Assembly: GCF_003002055.1 (NCBI RefSeq)
Contig: NZ_PVZF01000002.1
Span: 62,001-126,000 of the forward strand
Direction of reading: 5' to 3'
DNA from: Kineococcus rhizosphaerae
GTDB lineage: Bacteria > Actinomycetota > Actinomycetes > Actinomycetales > Kineococcaceae
Length of the DNA: 64,000 bases
The notes below the pieces were generated by a model. The model was not told the origin of the DNA, searched no databases, and saw only the letters and a list, made by a program, of their open reading frames with translations. Below are positions 56,287 through 64,000 of the stretch, one piece after another. The first letter of the stretch is position 1. Each line of letters opens with the position of its first letter. The position numbers were made by a program, and so were the translations under genes.

Positions 56287-57357
56287 TCAGCCCGCAGCCT
56301 CCGGGACGGACCCGGGGGGTGGCCCGCTGGAGTCGCGCACGACGAGCTCGGTGGCCAGCTCGACGTGGTGCGGCTCGACGGTCTCCCCGTCCACCAGGCG
56401 CAGCAGCATCTGCAGGGCGTAGCGGCCCATCTCCTGCAGCGGCGTGTGGACGGTCGTCAGGGCGGGGGTCAGCCACGGCGCCAGGTAGGTGTTGTCGAAC
56501 CCGACGACCGACAGGTCCTCCGGCACGCGCAGCCCGCGGCGGTGGGCGGCCTGGACCACCCCGAGGGCGCACACGTCGGTGACGGCGAAGATCGCCGTCG
56601 GCGGTTCGCCGGAGTCGAGCAGGCGCCCGGCCAGTTCCAGGCCCGCCTCGAACCCGAAACCGCCGTCCACGACGAGCCGCGGGTCGACGGGCAGCCCGGC
56701 GTTCTCCATGGCCGCCCGGTACCCGTGCAGCCGGGCCTGGCTGATGGCCGCCCGCGCCGGGCCGCCGAGGTGGGCGATGCGCCGGTGGCCCAGGGAGATC
56801 AGGTGCTCGGTGGCGCTGAGGCCACCGGTCCAGTTCGTGGCCCCGACGCTGGCGACGCTCGACTGCGGCGTGTGGACCGGGTCGACGACCACCAGCGGCA
56901 GGTCCACCTCGGAGAAGCCGGAGGTCTGCTGCGCCGTGAGGTCCGAGGTCACCACCAGGACCCCGTCCCGTCCGGCCTTCAGCAGCCGCTGGGCCCACTG
57001 CGCCCCGTCGGTCCCGGCCGACCCGTCCGAGAAGCGGCCGACGACCACGTCGGCGTCGACGGCCGTCCCGGCGTCGGTGACCCCGCGGATGAGCTCGGTG
57101 GCGTACGGGCTCATGAAGTCGTCGAAGATCAGGCCGATGGTGCGGTGCGAGCCCGCGGGGCGGCGCTGCGCCGCGGGCCGGCGCGGGACGACCGGCAGGT
57201 AGTCGTGCTCCACCAGCAGCCGCTCGATCTGCGCGCGCGTGCGCGCACCGACGTCGTCGCGGCCGTTGAGCACCTTCGAGACCGTCGCCGTGGACACTCC
57301 CGCCTCCGTGGCGATGGCGGTCAGCGTCGGGCGACGGCGCCCTGCTGCGTCGGTCAC
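56287..57357 (-). CDS. LacI-family repressor, divergent from a sugar ABC importer
   Basis: 356 residues from GTG 57357 with AGGGGG upstream. Helix-turn-helix TLTAIATEAGVSTATVSKVLNGRDDVGA, then a sugar-binding-like effector domain (TIGLIFDDFMSPYATELIRGV; LSVVGFDNTYLAPWLTPALTTV). It ends 6 bases from sufU, so the two genes converge without a visible terminator. It is likely a repressor of the operon starting at 57790. Confidence 0.92.
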   Translation of the reverse strand: MTDAAGRRRPTLTAIATEAGVSTATVSKVLNGRDDVGARTRAQIERLLVEHDYLPVVPRRPAAQRRPAGSHRTIGLIFDDFMSPYATELIRGVTDAGTAVDADVVVGRFSDGSAGTDGAQWAQRLLKAGRDGVLVVTSDLTAQQTSGFSEVDLPLVVVDPVHTPQSSVASVGATNWTGGLSATEHLISLGHRRIAHLGGPARAAISQARLHGYRAAMENAGLPVDPRLVVDGGFGFEAGLELAGRLLDSGEPPTAIFAVTDVCALGVVQAAHRRGLRVPEDLSVVGFDNTYLAPWLTPALTTVHTPLQEMGRYALQMLLRLVDGETVEPHHVELATELVVRDSSGPPPGSVPEAAG

Positions 57358-57789
57358 GGAACCCCCTCGAGCCCTGGGGGGCACGGTGCCCCCACCTGGA
57401 TCATCCCAGCCCCGTCGAGCGGGGGCGGTGGACCCGCTGAGGGGTCCACCGGCGACGTCGCCAGCTGCTGGAGACCTGTTTTGCGAAAGTCCACCGTACG
57501 TCGCGAAACGGCAAAAGTCCCCTATCTGGAACGAGATGCTTGCCCGAGGCGAGGGTCTTGACGGTTTCGCGACAGCGGGTTTAGCGTCGTGTCCCGTCGA
57601 GCTTGCGAAAGTTTGCGAAGACGCCGCGACGACGCCGCGACACCGACGGTGGGCCGTGGCGGGTGATCCCCGCCCCATCCACCCCGAGCACCAGCACCCG
57701 CTCCGCCCCGCACGCACCGGCCGGCCCCGCGCCGCCGGGCCCGGCCCCGCACGTGGACGTGCCGGGGCACCCACCCGATGGAGGACACC
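57358..57789. promoter_or_regulatory. LacI / importer intergenic region with repeated GCGAAA sites
   Basis: -35 TTGACG (57558-57563) and -10 TTAGCG (57581-57586), spaced 17, point right. The motif TTGCGAAA or CGCGAAAC occurs at 57481, 57501, inverted at 57564-57573 (GTTTCGCGAC, inside the promoter spacer), and as a tandem TTGCGAAAGTTTGCGAAG at 57603-57620. GTCGCGAAAC (57500-57509) and GTTTCGCGAC form an exact 10-bp inverted pair. These are candidate LacI sites. The transcript leader is then about 195 bases long, with GGAGG before GTG 57790; no known riboswitch recognised. Confidence 0.6.
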
Positions 57790-59094
57790 GTGCACGAGAC
57801 CTCTGCCCCTTCCCGGACCCGTCTGAGCCGCCGCAACCTGCTGGCCCTGGGCGCGGCGGCGAGCGCCGCCCCGGTCCTGGCCGCCTGCGGGTCGGACGAC
57901 AGCGGTGGCGGGGGCGGGAACGTCACGCTCGGCCTGTGGACGTGGGCCTCGGAGTTCGAGGACGCCTTCGCGACCGCCGCCGACGAGTACCACCAGTTGC
58001 ACCCGAACGTCACCGTGAAGCCCCGCTACTGGAGCTTCGCCAACTACGCCCCCTCGCTGCAGGCGGCCCTGGCGGCCAAGGAGGAGGGCGACATCTTCAT
58101 GCCGCTGGTCTCCACGCTGGCCCTGGCTCAGGCCGAGCGCACCATCGACCTGCGCAAGGCCCTCGGCGCCGACTTCCTCGACGGGTTCTTCCCCTCCACC
58201 AACGAGGAGAACGTCTACCAGGACGGGCAGTACGCCGTCGGCTGGGCCGCCCAGACCTTCGGCCTGTTCCACAACACCACGCTCATGGCGCAGTTGGGCC
58301 TGACGCCCCCCGAGACCTGGGACGACCTGGCCGCGATGGCCCCGAAGATCAACGCCGCCGGTCTGGTGCCCATGTCCATCCAGGGCAACCCCTCGAACCA
58401 GCTGTCGGACTTCATGCTGCCGATCATCACGCAGATCACCGACGACCCCCAGGTCGTGCTGGACCTCGACACCCACGAGAAGAAGGGCGTCAGCTGGGAC
58501 AGCGAACCGGTCGTGCAGGCGCTGACGATCGTCAAGCAGCTCACCGACGCCGGGGTGTTCTCCTCCGGGGTCCTGGCCACCGACAGCGACACCGCCAACA
58601 GCACCTTCACCAGCGGCAAGGCGGCGATGCTGTTCACCGGGTCGTTCTTCCCGCCGTCCCTGCAGACCACCGCCCCGCCGGAGTTCCTCACCCAGTACGG
58701 CATCGCCAAGACGCCGACGGTGAAGCCGGGCGGCAAGCACTGGTGCGCCAACCAGGCCGGCTACACGTGGGCGGTCAGTTCCGGCTCGAAGAACCAGGAC
58801 GCCGCCGTCGACTTCCTCAAGTACCTCTACGACCCCGCCCGGTACCTGAAGATGATGAACGACACGTTCTCCATGCCCAGCACCGAGGCCGCCGCCGACG
58901 GGGTCAGCAGCTCGGACATCAAGACCATGACGTCCTGGCTGCTCGACGGCGAGGGCGCCCCGCACATCATGTTCGGCAAGGGGACGCTGGACTCGGTCAC
59001 CAACGGGGTCGTCTCGGTCGTCAACGGCTCGGCGACCCCCGCGCAGGCGGCCAAGGCCATCGAGGCGGCCGTGGTCCAGGCGCGGAAGATCTGA
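57790..59094 (+). CDS. ABC importer substrate-binding lipoprotein, family 1 (sugar type)
   Basis: 434 residues from GTG 57790, chosen for GGAGG five bases upstream. It has a Tat-type lipoprotein signal SRRNLLALGAAASAAPVLAAC and a Gly/Ser linker. The extracellular solute-binding family-1 fold follows: VTLGLWTWASEFEDAF, LMAQLGLTPPETWDDLAAM and GKAAMLFTGSFFPPSLQTTAP. Family 1 binds mono- and oligosaccharides. First gene of a seven-gene run. Confidence 0.92.
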   Translation: MHETSAPSRTRLSRRNLLALGAAASAAPVLAACGSDDSGGGGGNVTLGLWTWASEFEDAFATAADEYHQLHPNVTVKPRYWSFANYAPSLQAALAAKEEGDIFMPLVSTLALAQAERTIDLRKALGADFLDGFFPSTNEENVYQDGQYAVGWAAQTFGLFHNTTLMAQLGLTPPETWDDLAAMAPKINAAGLVPMSIQGNPSNQLSDFMLPIITQITDDPQVVLDLDTHEKKGVSWDSEPVVQALTIVKQLTDAGVFSSGVLATDSDTANSTFTSGKAAMLFTGSFFPPSLQTTAPPEFLTQYGIAKTPTVKPGGKHWCANQAGYTWAVSSGSKNQDAAVDFLKYLYDPARYLKMMNDTFSMPSTEAAADGVSSSDIKTMTSWLLDGEGAPHIMFGKGTLDSVTNGVVSVVNGSATPAQAAKAIEAAVVQARKI

Positions 59095-59103
59095 GCGGGC
59101 CCG

Positions 59104-60054
59104 ATGACGACCACCACCCCCGCGCAGGCCCCGGCCGCGGCGCCCGGTCGGCGCCGCCGGTCGCGGCCCCTCACCGGCTGGTCGACCCCCACGGGTCTGC
59201 TGTTCACCGCCCCGGCCGTCGTGTTCTTCGGCGTCTTCATCGCCTACCCCGTCCTGCGGACGTTCTGGCTGTCGCTGACCACCTCCGACGGTTTCGGCGG
59301 TTCGTCGTTCGGCGGGCTGCACAACTACGGGGTCATGCTCACCGACCCCATCTTCCGCCAGGCGGCGGTGGTCACGGTGGTCTACACCGTCGTGACCACG
59401 GTCCTGCAGACGGTGCTCTCGCTGCTGCTGGCCCTCGTCGTCCACGCCGGCCCGCGCCGCAGCGCCGTCGTCTACCGGACGCTGCTGTTCCTGCCCGCCG
59501 CGGTGTCCCTGACCGTCACCGGACTGCTGTGGCGCATCGGCCTGACCCCCGTCTTCGGGGTGTTCAACCGGGCCCTGGAGGCCGTCGGCCTCGGCGCGCT
59601 GCAGCACGCCTGGCTCGGGGACACGGCCACCGTGCTGCCCACCGTCATCGTCGTCTCGCTGTGGCAGTCCACCGGCCTGTTCATGCTCATCTTCTACGCG
59701 GCCCTGGGCAACGTGGACCCGGCGATCTCCGAGAGCGCCCGCGTCGACGGGGCCGGCCCGTTCCGGGAGGCGTGGAGCATCACCGTGCCCATGCTGCGCC
59801 CCGTCGTCGAGGTCGTCGTCATGCTCAACGTTCTCAGCGGGCTGAAGGTGTTCGACCTCAACTTCGTCATGGCCAACGGCGGCCCGCTGCACGCCTCGGA
59901 GTCCCTCAGCAGCTACACGTACCTGCTGACGTTCGGCTCCTCCACCGGCGGGGTCCCCTCCTTCGCCTACGGCTCCGCCATCAGCGTCGTCGTGTTCCTC
60001 GTCGCCGGCGTGGCGACGGTCCTGCTCTACCGCTTCCGGAAGGGAGAACAGTGA
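59104..60054 (+). CDS. ABC sugar importer permease (MalF/UgpA type)
   Basis: 316 residues, ATG 9 bases after the SBP stop. Six helices: WSTPTGLLFTAPAVVFFGVF starts the first. The EAA loop is SESARVDGAGPFREAWSITVPMLRPV. It pairs with the next permease; the ATPase is not in the operon, so a shared MsiK-type ATPase elsewhere is probable, as in other actinobacteria. Confidence 0.93.
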   Translation: MTTTTPAQAPAAAPGRRRRSRPLTGWSTPTGLLFTAPAVVFFGVFIAYPVLRTFWLSLTTSDGFGGSSFGGLHNYGVMLTDPIFRQAAVVTVVYTVVTTVLQTVLSLLLALVVHAGPRRSAVVYRTLLFLPAAVSLTVTGLLWRIGLTPVFGVFNRALEAVGLGALQHAWLGDTATVLPTVIVVSLWQSTGLFMLIFYAALGNVDPAISESARVDGAGPFREAWSITVPMLRPVVEVVVMLNVLSGLKVFDLNFVMANGGPLHASESLSSYTYLLTFGSSTGGVPSFAYGSAISVVVFLVAGVATVLLYRFRKGEQ

Positions 60055-60935
60055 GCACCCAGGCCCTGCACCGCCCGCAGCCGGTCGCGGTGGGCACCCG
60101 AGCGCCCCGCACCGCGGCCTCGGTCGGCCGGCGCGTCCTGTGGCACGCCGTCATGGGCGTCGTCGCCGCGGCCGCCGTCGCCCCGCTGCTCTACATGGTC
60201 CTCACCTCGATCCGGCCGCAGGCCACCGCCTTCTCCGGGCCCATCGTCCCGGACGAGTTCTCCGGCGCCGGGTACGCGTTCGCGTGGAACGACCTGCAGA
60301 TCTGGCGGAACTTCCTCAACTCCGTCCTCATCACCGGCGTCACCCTGGCCCTGACCATCGCCGCCGCGACCCTGGCCGGGTACGCGTTCTCCCGCATCGG
60401 GTTCACGGCGCGGAACCTGCTGTTCTTCGTGGTCACCAGTGCGCTGTTCCTGCCCGGGGTGGCGACCCTCATCCCCGTCTACCTGGAACTGCAGAGCTTC
60501 GGCCTGCTGGGCAGCCGGCTCGGCCTGATCCTCGTCTACACCGCCGGTGGGGTCTCGTTCTCGCTGTTCCTCATGCGGACGTTCTTCGACGCCCTGCCGA
60601 ACGAGCTCAGCGAGGCCGCCCGGCTCGACGGGGCCAGCGAGCTGCAGATCTTCTGGCGGGTCATGCTCCCGCTGTCGGCCCCCGGCATCGCGACCGTGGC
60701 GATCTTCCAGATGATCAGCGTCTGGAACGAGCTGCTGTTCGCCAGCGCGCTGGTCTCCGACCCCGCCTCGCGCCCGATCCAGCCGGTCGCGAACTCCCTC
60801 ATCAGCCAGTACGGCACGAACTGGCCCGCGCTGACGGCCACCATGACGCTCACCGCGCTGCCCATGGTCGTCGCCTACGTGGTGTTCCAGCGCTGGTTCG
60901 TCGCCGGCCTCACCGCCGGGGCGGTGAAGGCGTGA
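60051..60935 (+). CDS. ABC sugar importer permease (MalG/UgpE type)
   Basis: 294 residues from GTG 60051, overlapping the previous stop (GTGA). Six helices. LPNELSEAARLDGASELQIFWRVMLPLSAPG is the EAA loop that docks the ATPase. The C-terminus FQRWFVAGLTAGAVKA is typical of the MalG group. Confidence 0.94.
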   Translation: MSTQALHRPQPVAVGTRAPRTAASVGRRVLWHAVMGVVAAAAVAPLLYMVLTSIRPQATAFSGPIVPDEFSGAGYAFAWNDLQIWRNFLNSVLITGVTLALTIAAATLAGYAFSRIGFTARNLLFFVVTSALFLPGVATLIPVYLELQSFGLLGSRLGLILVYTAGGVSFSLFLMRTFFDALPNELSEAARLDGASELQIFWRVMLPLSAPGIATVAIFQMISVWNELLFASALVSDPASRPIQPVANSLISQYGTNWPALTATMTLTALPMVVAYVVFQRWFVAGLTAGAVKA

Positions 60936-61906
60936 GCGCGCAGCACCCCGGCACCGGCACCGGCACCGGCGTCGACGTCCTGACGCCGCGCTCTCTGGGC
61001 CGCACCGGGTTCGAGGTCACCGGGTTGTGCGTGGGCACCGCCGAGCTGGGCGACATGACGAACGTCTACAGCGCCGTCCCCGAGGAGCAGGCCCTGGCCA
61101 CGGCCCGGCGTGCGTTCGCCGGACCCCTGACGTTCGTCGACACCTCCAACGGCTACGGCTCGTCCGAGCGCCGGCTGGGCACCGTCCTGCGCGAACTGGG
61201 CGGTGTCCCCGACGGCATCCTGCTGGCCACCAAGGTGGACCCGCTGGACGGCGGCCCGTTCGACGGTCCGCGGGTGCGGGCCTCGGTCGCCGAGAGCCTG
61301 GAACGGCTCGGGCTGGACCACCTGCCGCTGCTGCACCTGCACGATCCCGAGCGGATCGGGTTCGAGGCCGCCACCGCCCCCGGCGGGCCCGTCGACGTCA
61401 TGCGCGAACTCGTCGCCGAAGGACTGGTCGGGCACCTCGGCGTCGCCGGCGGCACCGTGGACCTGCTGCGCCGGTTCGTCGGCACCGGGCACTTCTCCGT
61501 CGTGCTGAACCACAACCGGTGGACGCTGCTGGACCGCTCGGCCGAACCGCTGCTGGCGGACTGCGCGGCCAGCGGCACCGCCTTCCTCAACGGGGCCCCC
61601 TTCGGCGGCGGGATCCTGGCCAAGGGCCCGGCCGCGGTGCCCCGGTACTGCTACGCCCCGGCGTCCCCCGAGGTCCTGCGCGCGGCCGAGCGGATCGAGG
61701 CCGCCTGCGCCCGCCACGGCGTCCCGCTGGCCGCGGCCGCGCTGCAGGACTCGTTGCGCGAACCGCGCACGACCTCCACCGTGGTCGGGTCCTCCCGACC
61801 GGAGCGGCTGGACCAGACCCTGGCCCTGGCCGCCCACCCCGTCCCCGACGAGCTCTGGACCGAACTCGCCGACCTCGTCCCGCCGAAGGAGCACTGGCTT
61901 CCGTGA
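60932..61906 (+). CDS. aldo/keto reductase, aldose dehydrogenase-like
   Basis: 324 residues from GTG 60932, overlapping the permease stop. The N-terminus carries a GTGTGTG repeat from a GCACCG microsatellite. AKR features: FVDTSNGYGSSERRLGTVLRELG with the catalytic Tyr, LLATKVDPLDG with Lys, PLLHLHDPE with His. The family branch contains D-threo-aldose (L-fucose) dehydrogenase. It would oxidise the imported sugar at C1 or reduce a keto sugar; inferred from the operon. Confidence 0.9.
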   Translation: MSAQHPGTGTGTGVDVLTPRSLGRTGFEVTGLCVGTAELGDMTNVYSAVPEEQALATARRAFAGPLTFVDTSNGYGSSERRLGTVLRELGGVPDGILLATKVDPLDGGPFDGPRVRASVAESLERLGLDHLPLLHLHDPERIGFEAATAPGGPVDVMRELVAEGLVGHLGVAGGTVDLLRRFVGTGHFSVVLNHNRWTLLDRSAEPLLADCAASGTAFLNGAPFGGGILAKGPAAVPRYCYAPASPEVLRAAERIEAACARHGVPLAAAALQDSLREPRTTSTVVGSSRPERLDQTLALAAHPVPDELWTELADLVPPKEHWLP

Positions 61907-63000
61907 CCACCACCGCCACCACGCCCGCGAGACCCACGACGTTCGCCGTCATCGGCAGCGGCTGGCGCTCGGAGTTCTTCCTGCGCCTGGCTCAGGCCGC
62001 GCCCGACCGGCTGCGCGCCGTCGGCGTCGTGACCCGCAGCGCCGAGAGCGGTCAGCGCCTCACCGACCGCTGGGCGGTGCCGACCGTCCGCACGGTCGAC
62101 GAGCTGGTCCGCAGCGACCGCCCCGACTTCGTCATCGCCTCGGTGCCGTGGGCGCAGATGCCGATCACCGTCCGCGAGCTGGAGGCGGCCGGGATCGCCA
62201 CGCTCGCCGAGACCCCGCCGGCCCCCGACCTCGACGGGCTGCGCTCGCTGTGGAACGACGTCGGCGCCGGCGGCCGCGTGCAGGTCGCCGAGCAGTACCT
62301 GCTGATGCCCGGCCACGCGGCGCGCCTGGCGCTGGTGCGGGCCGGGGTCATCGGCGAACCCACCCAGGTGCAGCTGTCCTCCACGCACATGTACCACGCG
62401 GTCTCGCTCATCCGCGGTCTGCTCGGCGTCGACATGGACGAGGTCGTCGTCAACGCCCGCAGCTTCACCGCCCCGCTCGTGGACCCGCTCAGCTTCGGCG
62501 GCTGGGACACCGGGGCGACGCCGCGACCGCGCGCGAACGTCCTGGCCACCCTCGACTTCGGCGGGAGGTCAGCGCTCTACGACTTCAGCGACAACCAGTG
62601 GTGGAACCCGCTGCGGGCCCGGCGCATCGTCGTGCGCGGCTCGATCGGCGAGATCGTCGACGACGCCGTGACGCGCATGGTCGACCCCACCAGCCCCGTC
62701 ACCTCGCCGTTGTCCTACCGCCGTCGCGGGGTGGACATGAACCTCGAGGGCGTCGACCTCGACACCGTGAGCTTCGACGGGCAGGTCGTGTACCGCAACG
62801 CCTGGGCGGGCACCCGGATGTCGGAGGACGACATCGCCGTGGCCCAGATCCTCGCCGACACCGGCGCCTGGGCGCGGGGGGAGGGGCCGGAGCCGTACCC
62901 GCTGGCGCAGGCCTGCCAGGACCACGCCATCGCCCTGGCCATGGGCACCTCGGCGGCCACCGGCACCGACGTGCGCGTCGCGAAGGAGGTGTGGGCCTGA
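61903..63000 (+). CDS. Gfo/Idh/MocA-family oxidoreductase
   Basis: 365 residues from GTG 61903, overlapping the AKR stop. TFAVIGSGWRSEFFLRLAQ is the Rossmann start; LAETPPAPDLDGL replaces the common EKP loop, and AEQYLLMPGHAARLALV follows. The Lys of EKP is not seen, a departure from the family that may alter catalysis. NAD(P)-dependent sugar oxidation or a binding role. The stop overlaps the tautomerase start by one base. Confidence 0.87.
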   Translation: MTTTATTPARPTTFAVIGSGWRSEFFLRLAQAAPDRLRAVGVVTRSAESGQRLTDRWAVPTVRTVDELVRSDRPDFVIASVPWAQMPITVRELEAAGIATLAETPPAPDLDGLRSLWNDVGAGGRVQVAEQYLLMPGHAARLALVRAGVIGEPTQVQLSSTHMYHAVSLIRGLLGVDMDEVVVNARSFTAPLVDPLSFGGWDTGATPRPRANVLATLDFGGRSALYDFSDNQWWNPLRARRIVVRGSIGEIVDDAVTRMVDPTSPVTSPLSYRRRGVDMNLEGVDLDTVSFDGQVVYRNAWAGTRMSEDDIAVAQILADTGAWARGEGPEPYPLAQACQDHAIALAMGTSAATGTDVRVAKEVWA

Positions 63001-63395
63001 TGCCCCTCGTCCGCATCGACCTGCCCGACACCACCTCCGTCGAGCTGCGCCGCGCCATCGGCGACGCCGTCCACGAGGGTCTCGTCGAGGGGCTGGGCAT
63101 GCCTGCGCAGGACAGGTTCCAGATCCTGCGGGCCCTGCCCGCGCAGGACTTCTCCTTCGACCCGCACTTCATGGGCGGCTCTCGCCGCGACGTGGTGTTC
63201 CTGCAGGTGCTCATGGTCCGCGGGTACTCCACCGAGGTGAAGAAGGCGACGTTCGCCGCGATCGCCACCCGGCTGGAGGCGGCCGGGGTCCGCCCCGACG
63301 ACGTGTTCCTGGCCGTCACCGAGAACGGCGGGGAGGACTGGTACGTCGGCCGCTCGGGGGACGACTCCGGGGACGACGCGAGCGCCACCCCGTGA
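63000..63395 (+). CDS. tautomerase-family protein
   Basis: 131 residues from ATG 63000. Pro-2 after the start Met (MPLVRIDLP) is the catalytic N-terminal proline of the 4-oxalocrotonate tautomerase superfamily. DRFQILRALPAQDFSFDPHF and VFLQVLMVRGYSTEVKK fit the longer tautomerase_3-like group. In this operon it may isomerise an enol or keto acid from the sugar (inference). Overlaps the alcohol dehydrogenase start by 4 bases. Confidence 0.85.
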   Translation: MPLVRIDLPDTTSVELRRAIGDAVHEGLVEGLGMPAQDRFQILRALPAQDFSFDPHFMGGSRRDVVFLQVLMVRGYSTEVKKATFAAIATRLEAAGVRPDDVFLAVTENGGEDWYVGRSGDDSGDDASATP

Positions 63396-64000
63396 GGGCG
63401 CTCGTCCTGCGCGCGCCCGGCACCCGCCCCGAGGTCGAGGACGTCGAGCTCGACGGCCCAGGACCGGGGGAACTGCTGGTGCGCGTCGAGGCGGCCGGGG
63501 TGTGCCACACCGAGCTGCACTACGTCAGCGGCGACATCGGCTGCCCGCTGCCGATCGTCCTGGGCCACGAGGGCACCGGGGTCGTCGAGGAGGTCGGACC
63601 CGGCGAGGCCGGCGGCCCCGACGCCGTGCGCGTCGGGCAGCGGGTCGCCTTCACCTGGCGCCCGCGCTGCGGGCAGTGCGAGCCCTGCGTCACGGGCCGG
63701 CCGGTCATGTGCGTGTACGGCCGCGTGCAGGCCCGCAGTGGCGGGCTGATGGACGGCACCAGCCGCCTGCGCCGCGGCGGTGAGCAGCTGCACCACTTCC
63801 TCGGGGTGTCCTGCTTCGCCGAACGCGCCGTCGTGTCCCGGCGCGCCGTCGTCGCCCTGCCCGACGACGTCGCCCCCACCCTGGCCGCGGTCGCGGGCTG
63901 CGCCGTGGTCACCGGCGTGGGAGCCGTCGTCAACGTCGCCGCCGCCGACGGCTCCCTCGCGGGCCGTCCGCTGCTCGTCGTCGGTGCCGGCGGGGTGGGG
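63392..64000 (+). CDS. zinc-dependent alcohol dehydrogenase (MDR), partial at window end
   Basis: 203 codons from GTG 63392 to the edge, with the frame open. The catalytic-zinc Cys and His-Glu are in AAGVCHTELHYVSG and PIVLGHEGTGVVEEVG; the structural-zinc cysteines are in CGQCEPCVTGRPVMC. The NAD-binding fold begins at LLVVGAGGVG as the window ends. It resembles class III-like and mycothiol-dependent aldehyde/alcohol dehydrogenases. Likely the last or a late step of the sugar pathway. Confidence 0.9.
   Translation, partial: MRALVLRAPGTRPEVEDVELDGPGPGELLVRVEAAGVCHTELHYVSGDIGCPLPIVLGHEGTGVVEEVGPGEAGGPDAVRVGQRVAFTWRPRCGQCEPCVTGRPVMCVYGRVQARSGGLMDGTSRLRRGGEQLHHFLGVSCFAERAVVSRRAVVALPDDVAPTLAAVAGCAVVTGVGAVVNVAAADGSLAGRPLLVVGAGGVG

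Noticed and set aside
57594-57789. Riboswitch in the long leader of the sugar importer operon
   Set aside because: No recognisable aptamer core; the region is GC-rich with only short generic stems.
60948-60970. GCACCG tandem repeat as a regulatory or phase-variable microsatellite
   Set aside because: The unit is 6 bases, so changes keep the frame; it only lengthens a Gly-Thr stretch at the AKR N-terminus.

Overview
The window is very GC-rich, with near-saturated G/C at third codon positions, frequent GTG starts and many start/stop overlaps of the GTGA or ATGA type. Gene content (trigger factor, paired clpP1/clpP2 and clpX, PadR next to inositol-phosphate synthase, type-2 ValS and IleS, folC-DUF4233, ndk, MarR/TetR/LacI regulators beside transporters) points to a chromosomal segment of a high-GC actinobacterium. 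A Kineococcus-like member of the Kineosporiales is my guess from style and gene order; the genus cannot be proved here. No rRNA, CRISPR array, prophage or insertion sequence was seen.

Layout. 0.1-2.5 kb: a membrane SpoIIE-type phosphatase and a glycerate kinase. 2.5-7.5 kb: tRNA-Gly, tRNA-Pro, tig, clpP1-clpP2 and clpX (protein folding and turnover). 7.5-7.9 kb: no gene, but two long related hairpins. 7.9-12.4 kb: a MarR-controlled operon for a 14-helix drug exporter carrying three carboxypeptidase-regulatory-like domains and a YceI protein carrying a fourth, plus a second MarR. 12.5-16.9 kb: padR-ino1 and valS. 17-23 kb: a diguanylate cyclase, an acyl-CoA ligase/dehydrogenase pair and a chemoreceptor. 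23.2-24.4 kb: a hydroxyacid dehydrogenase cut off by a lower-GC islet that encodes one small secreted protein. 24.5-31.8 kb: a fatty-acid beta-oxidation pair, TetR with an MFS pump, and TetR with an NAD-dependent oxidoreductase. 32-38.4 kb: a T-box-controlled ileS, then folC-DUF4233-GNAT-small protein. 38.4-43 kb: mixed single genes (sugar porter, VOC proteins, AraC, ndk).

44-49 kb: a LacI-controlled polar amino-acid-type ABC importer with a Gfo/Idh/MocA dehydrogenase and a DAO-type oxidase. Its operators are two perfect palindromes downstream of the promoter, and its ATPase gene appears to carry a one-base frameshift near its start. 49-51 kb: acetyl-CoA synthetase. 51.1-56.3 kb: a sulfur-linked operon that begins with a Cys-containing leader peptide of the RHVDLCR type and continues with two flavin-dependent monooxygenases, DUF1684, SufS (TTG start) and SufU. 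This is the most attractive candidate system in the window: the leader and a following hairpin suggest cysteine-responsive control of organosulfur use and cysteine desulfuration. 56.3-64 kb: a divergent LacI regulator and a tightly packed sugar-type ABC importer operon (SBP, two permeases, aldo/keto reductase, Gfo/Idh/MocA, tautomerase, zinc alcohol dehydrogenase that runs off the end), probably for uptake and oxidation of a sugar or sugar derivative.
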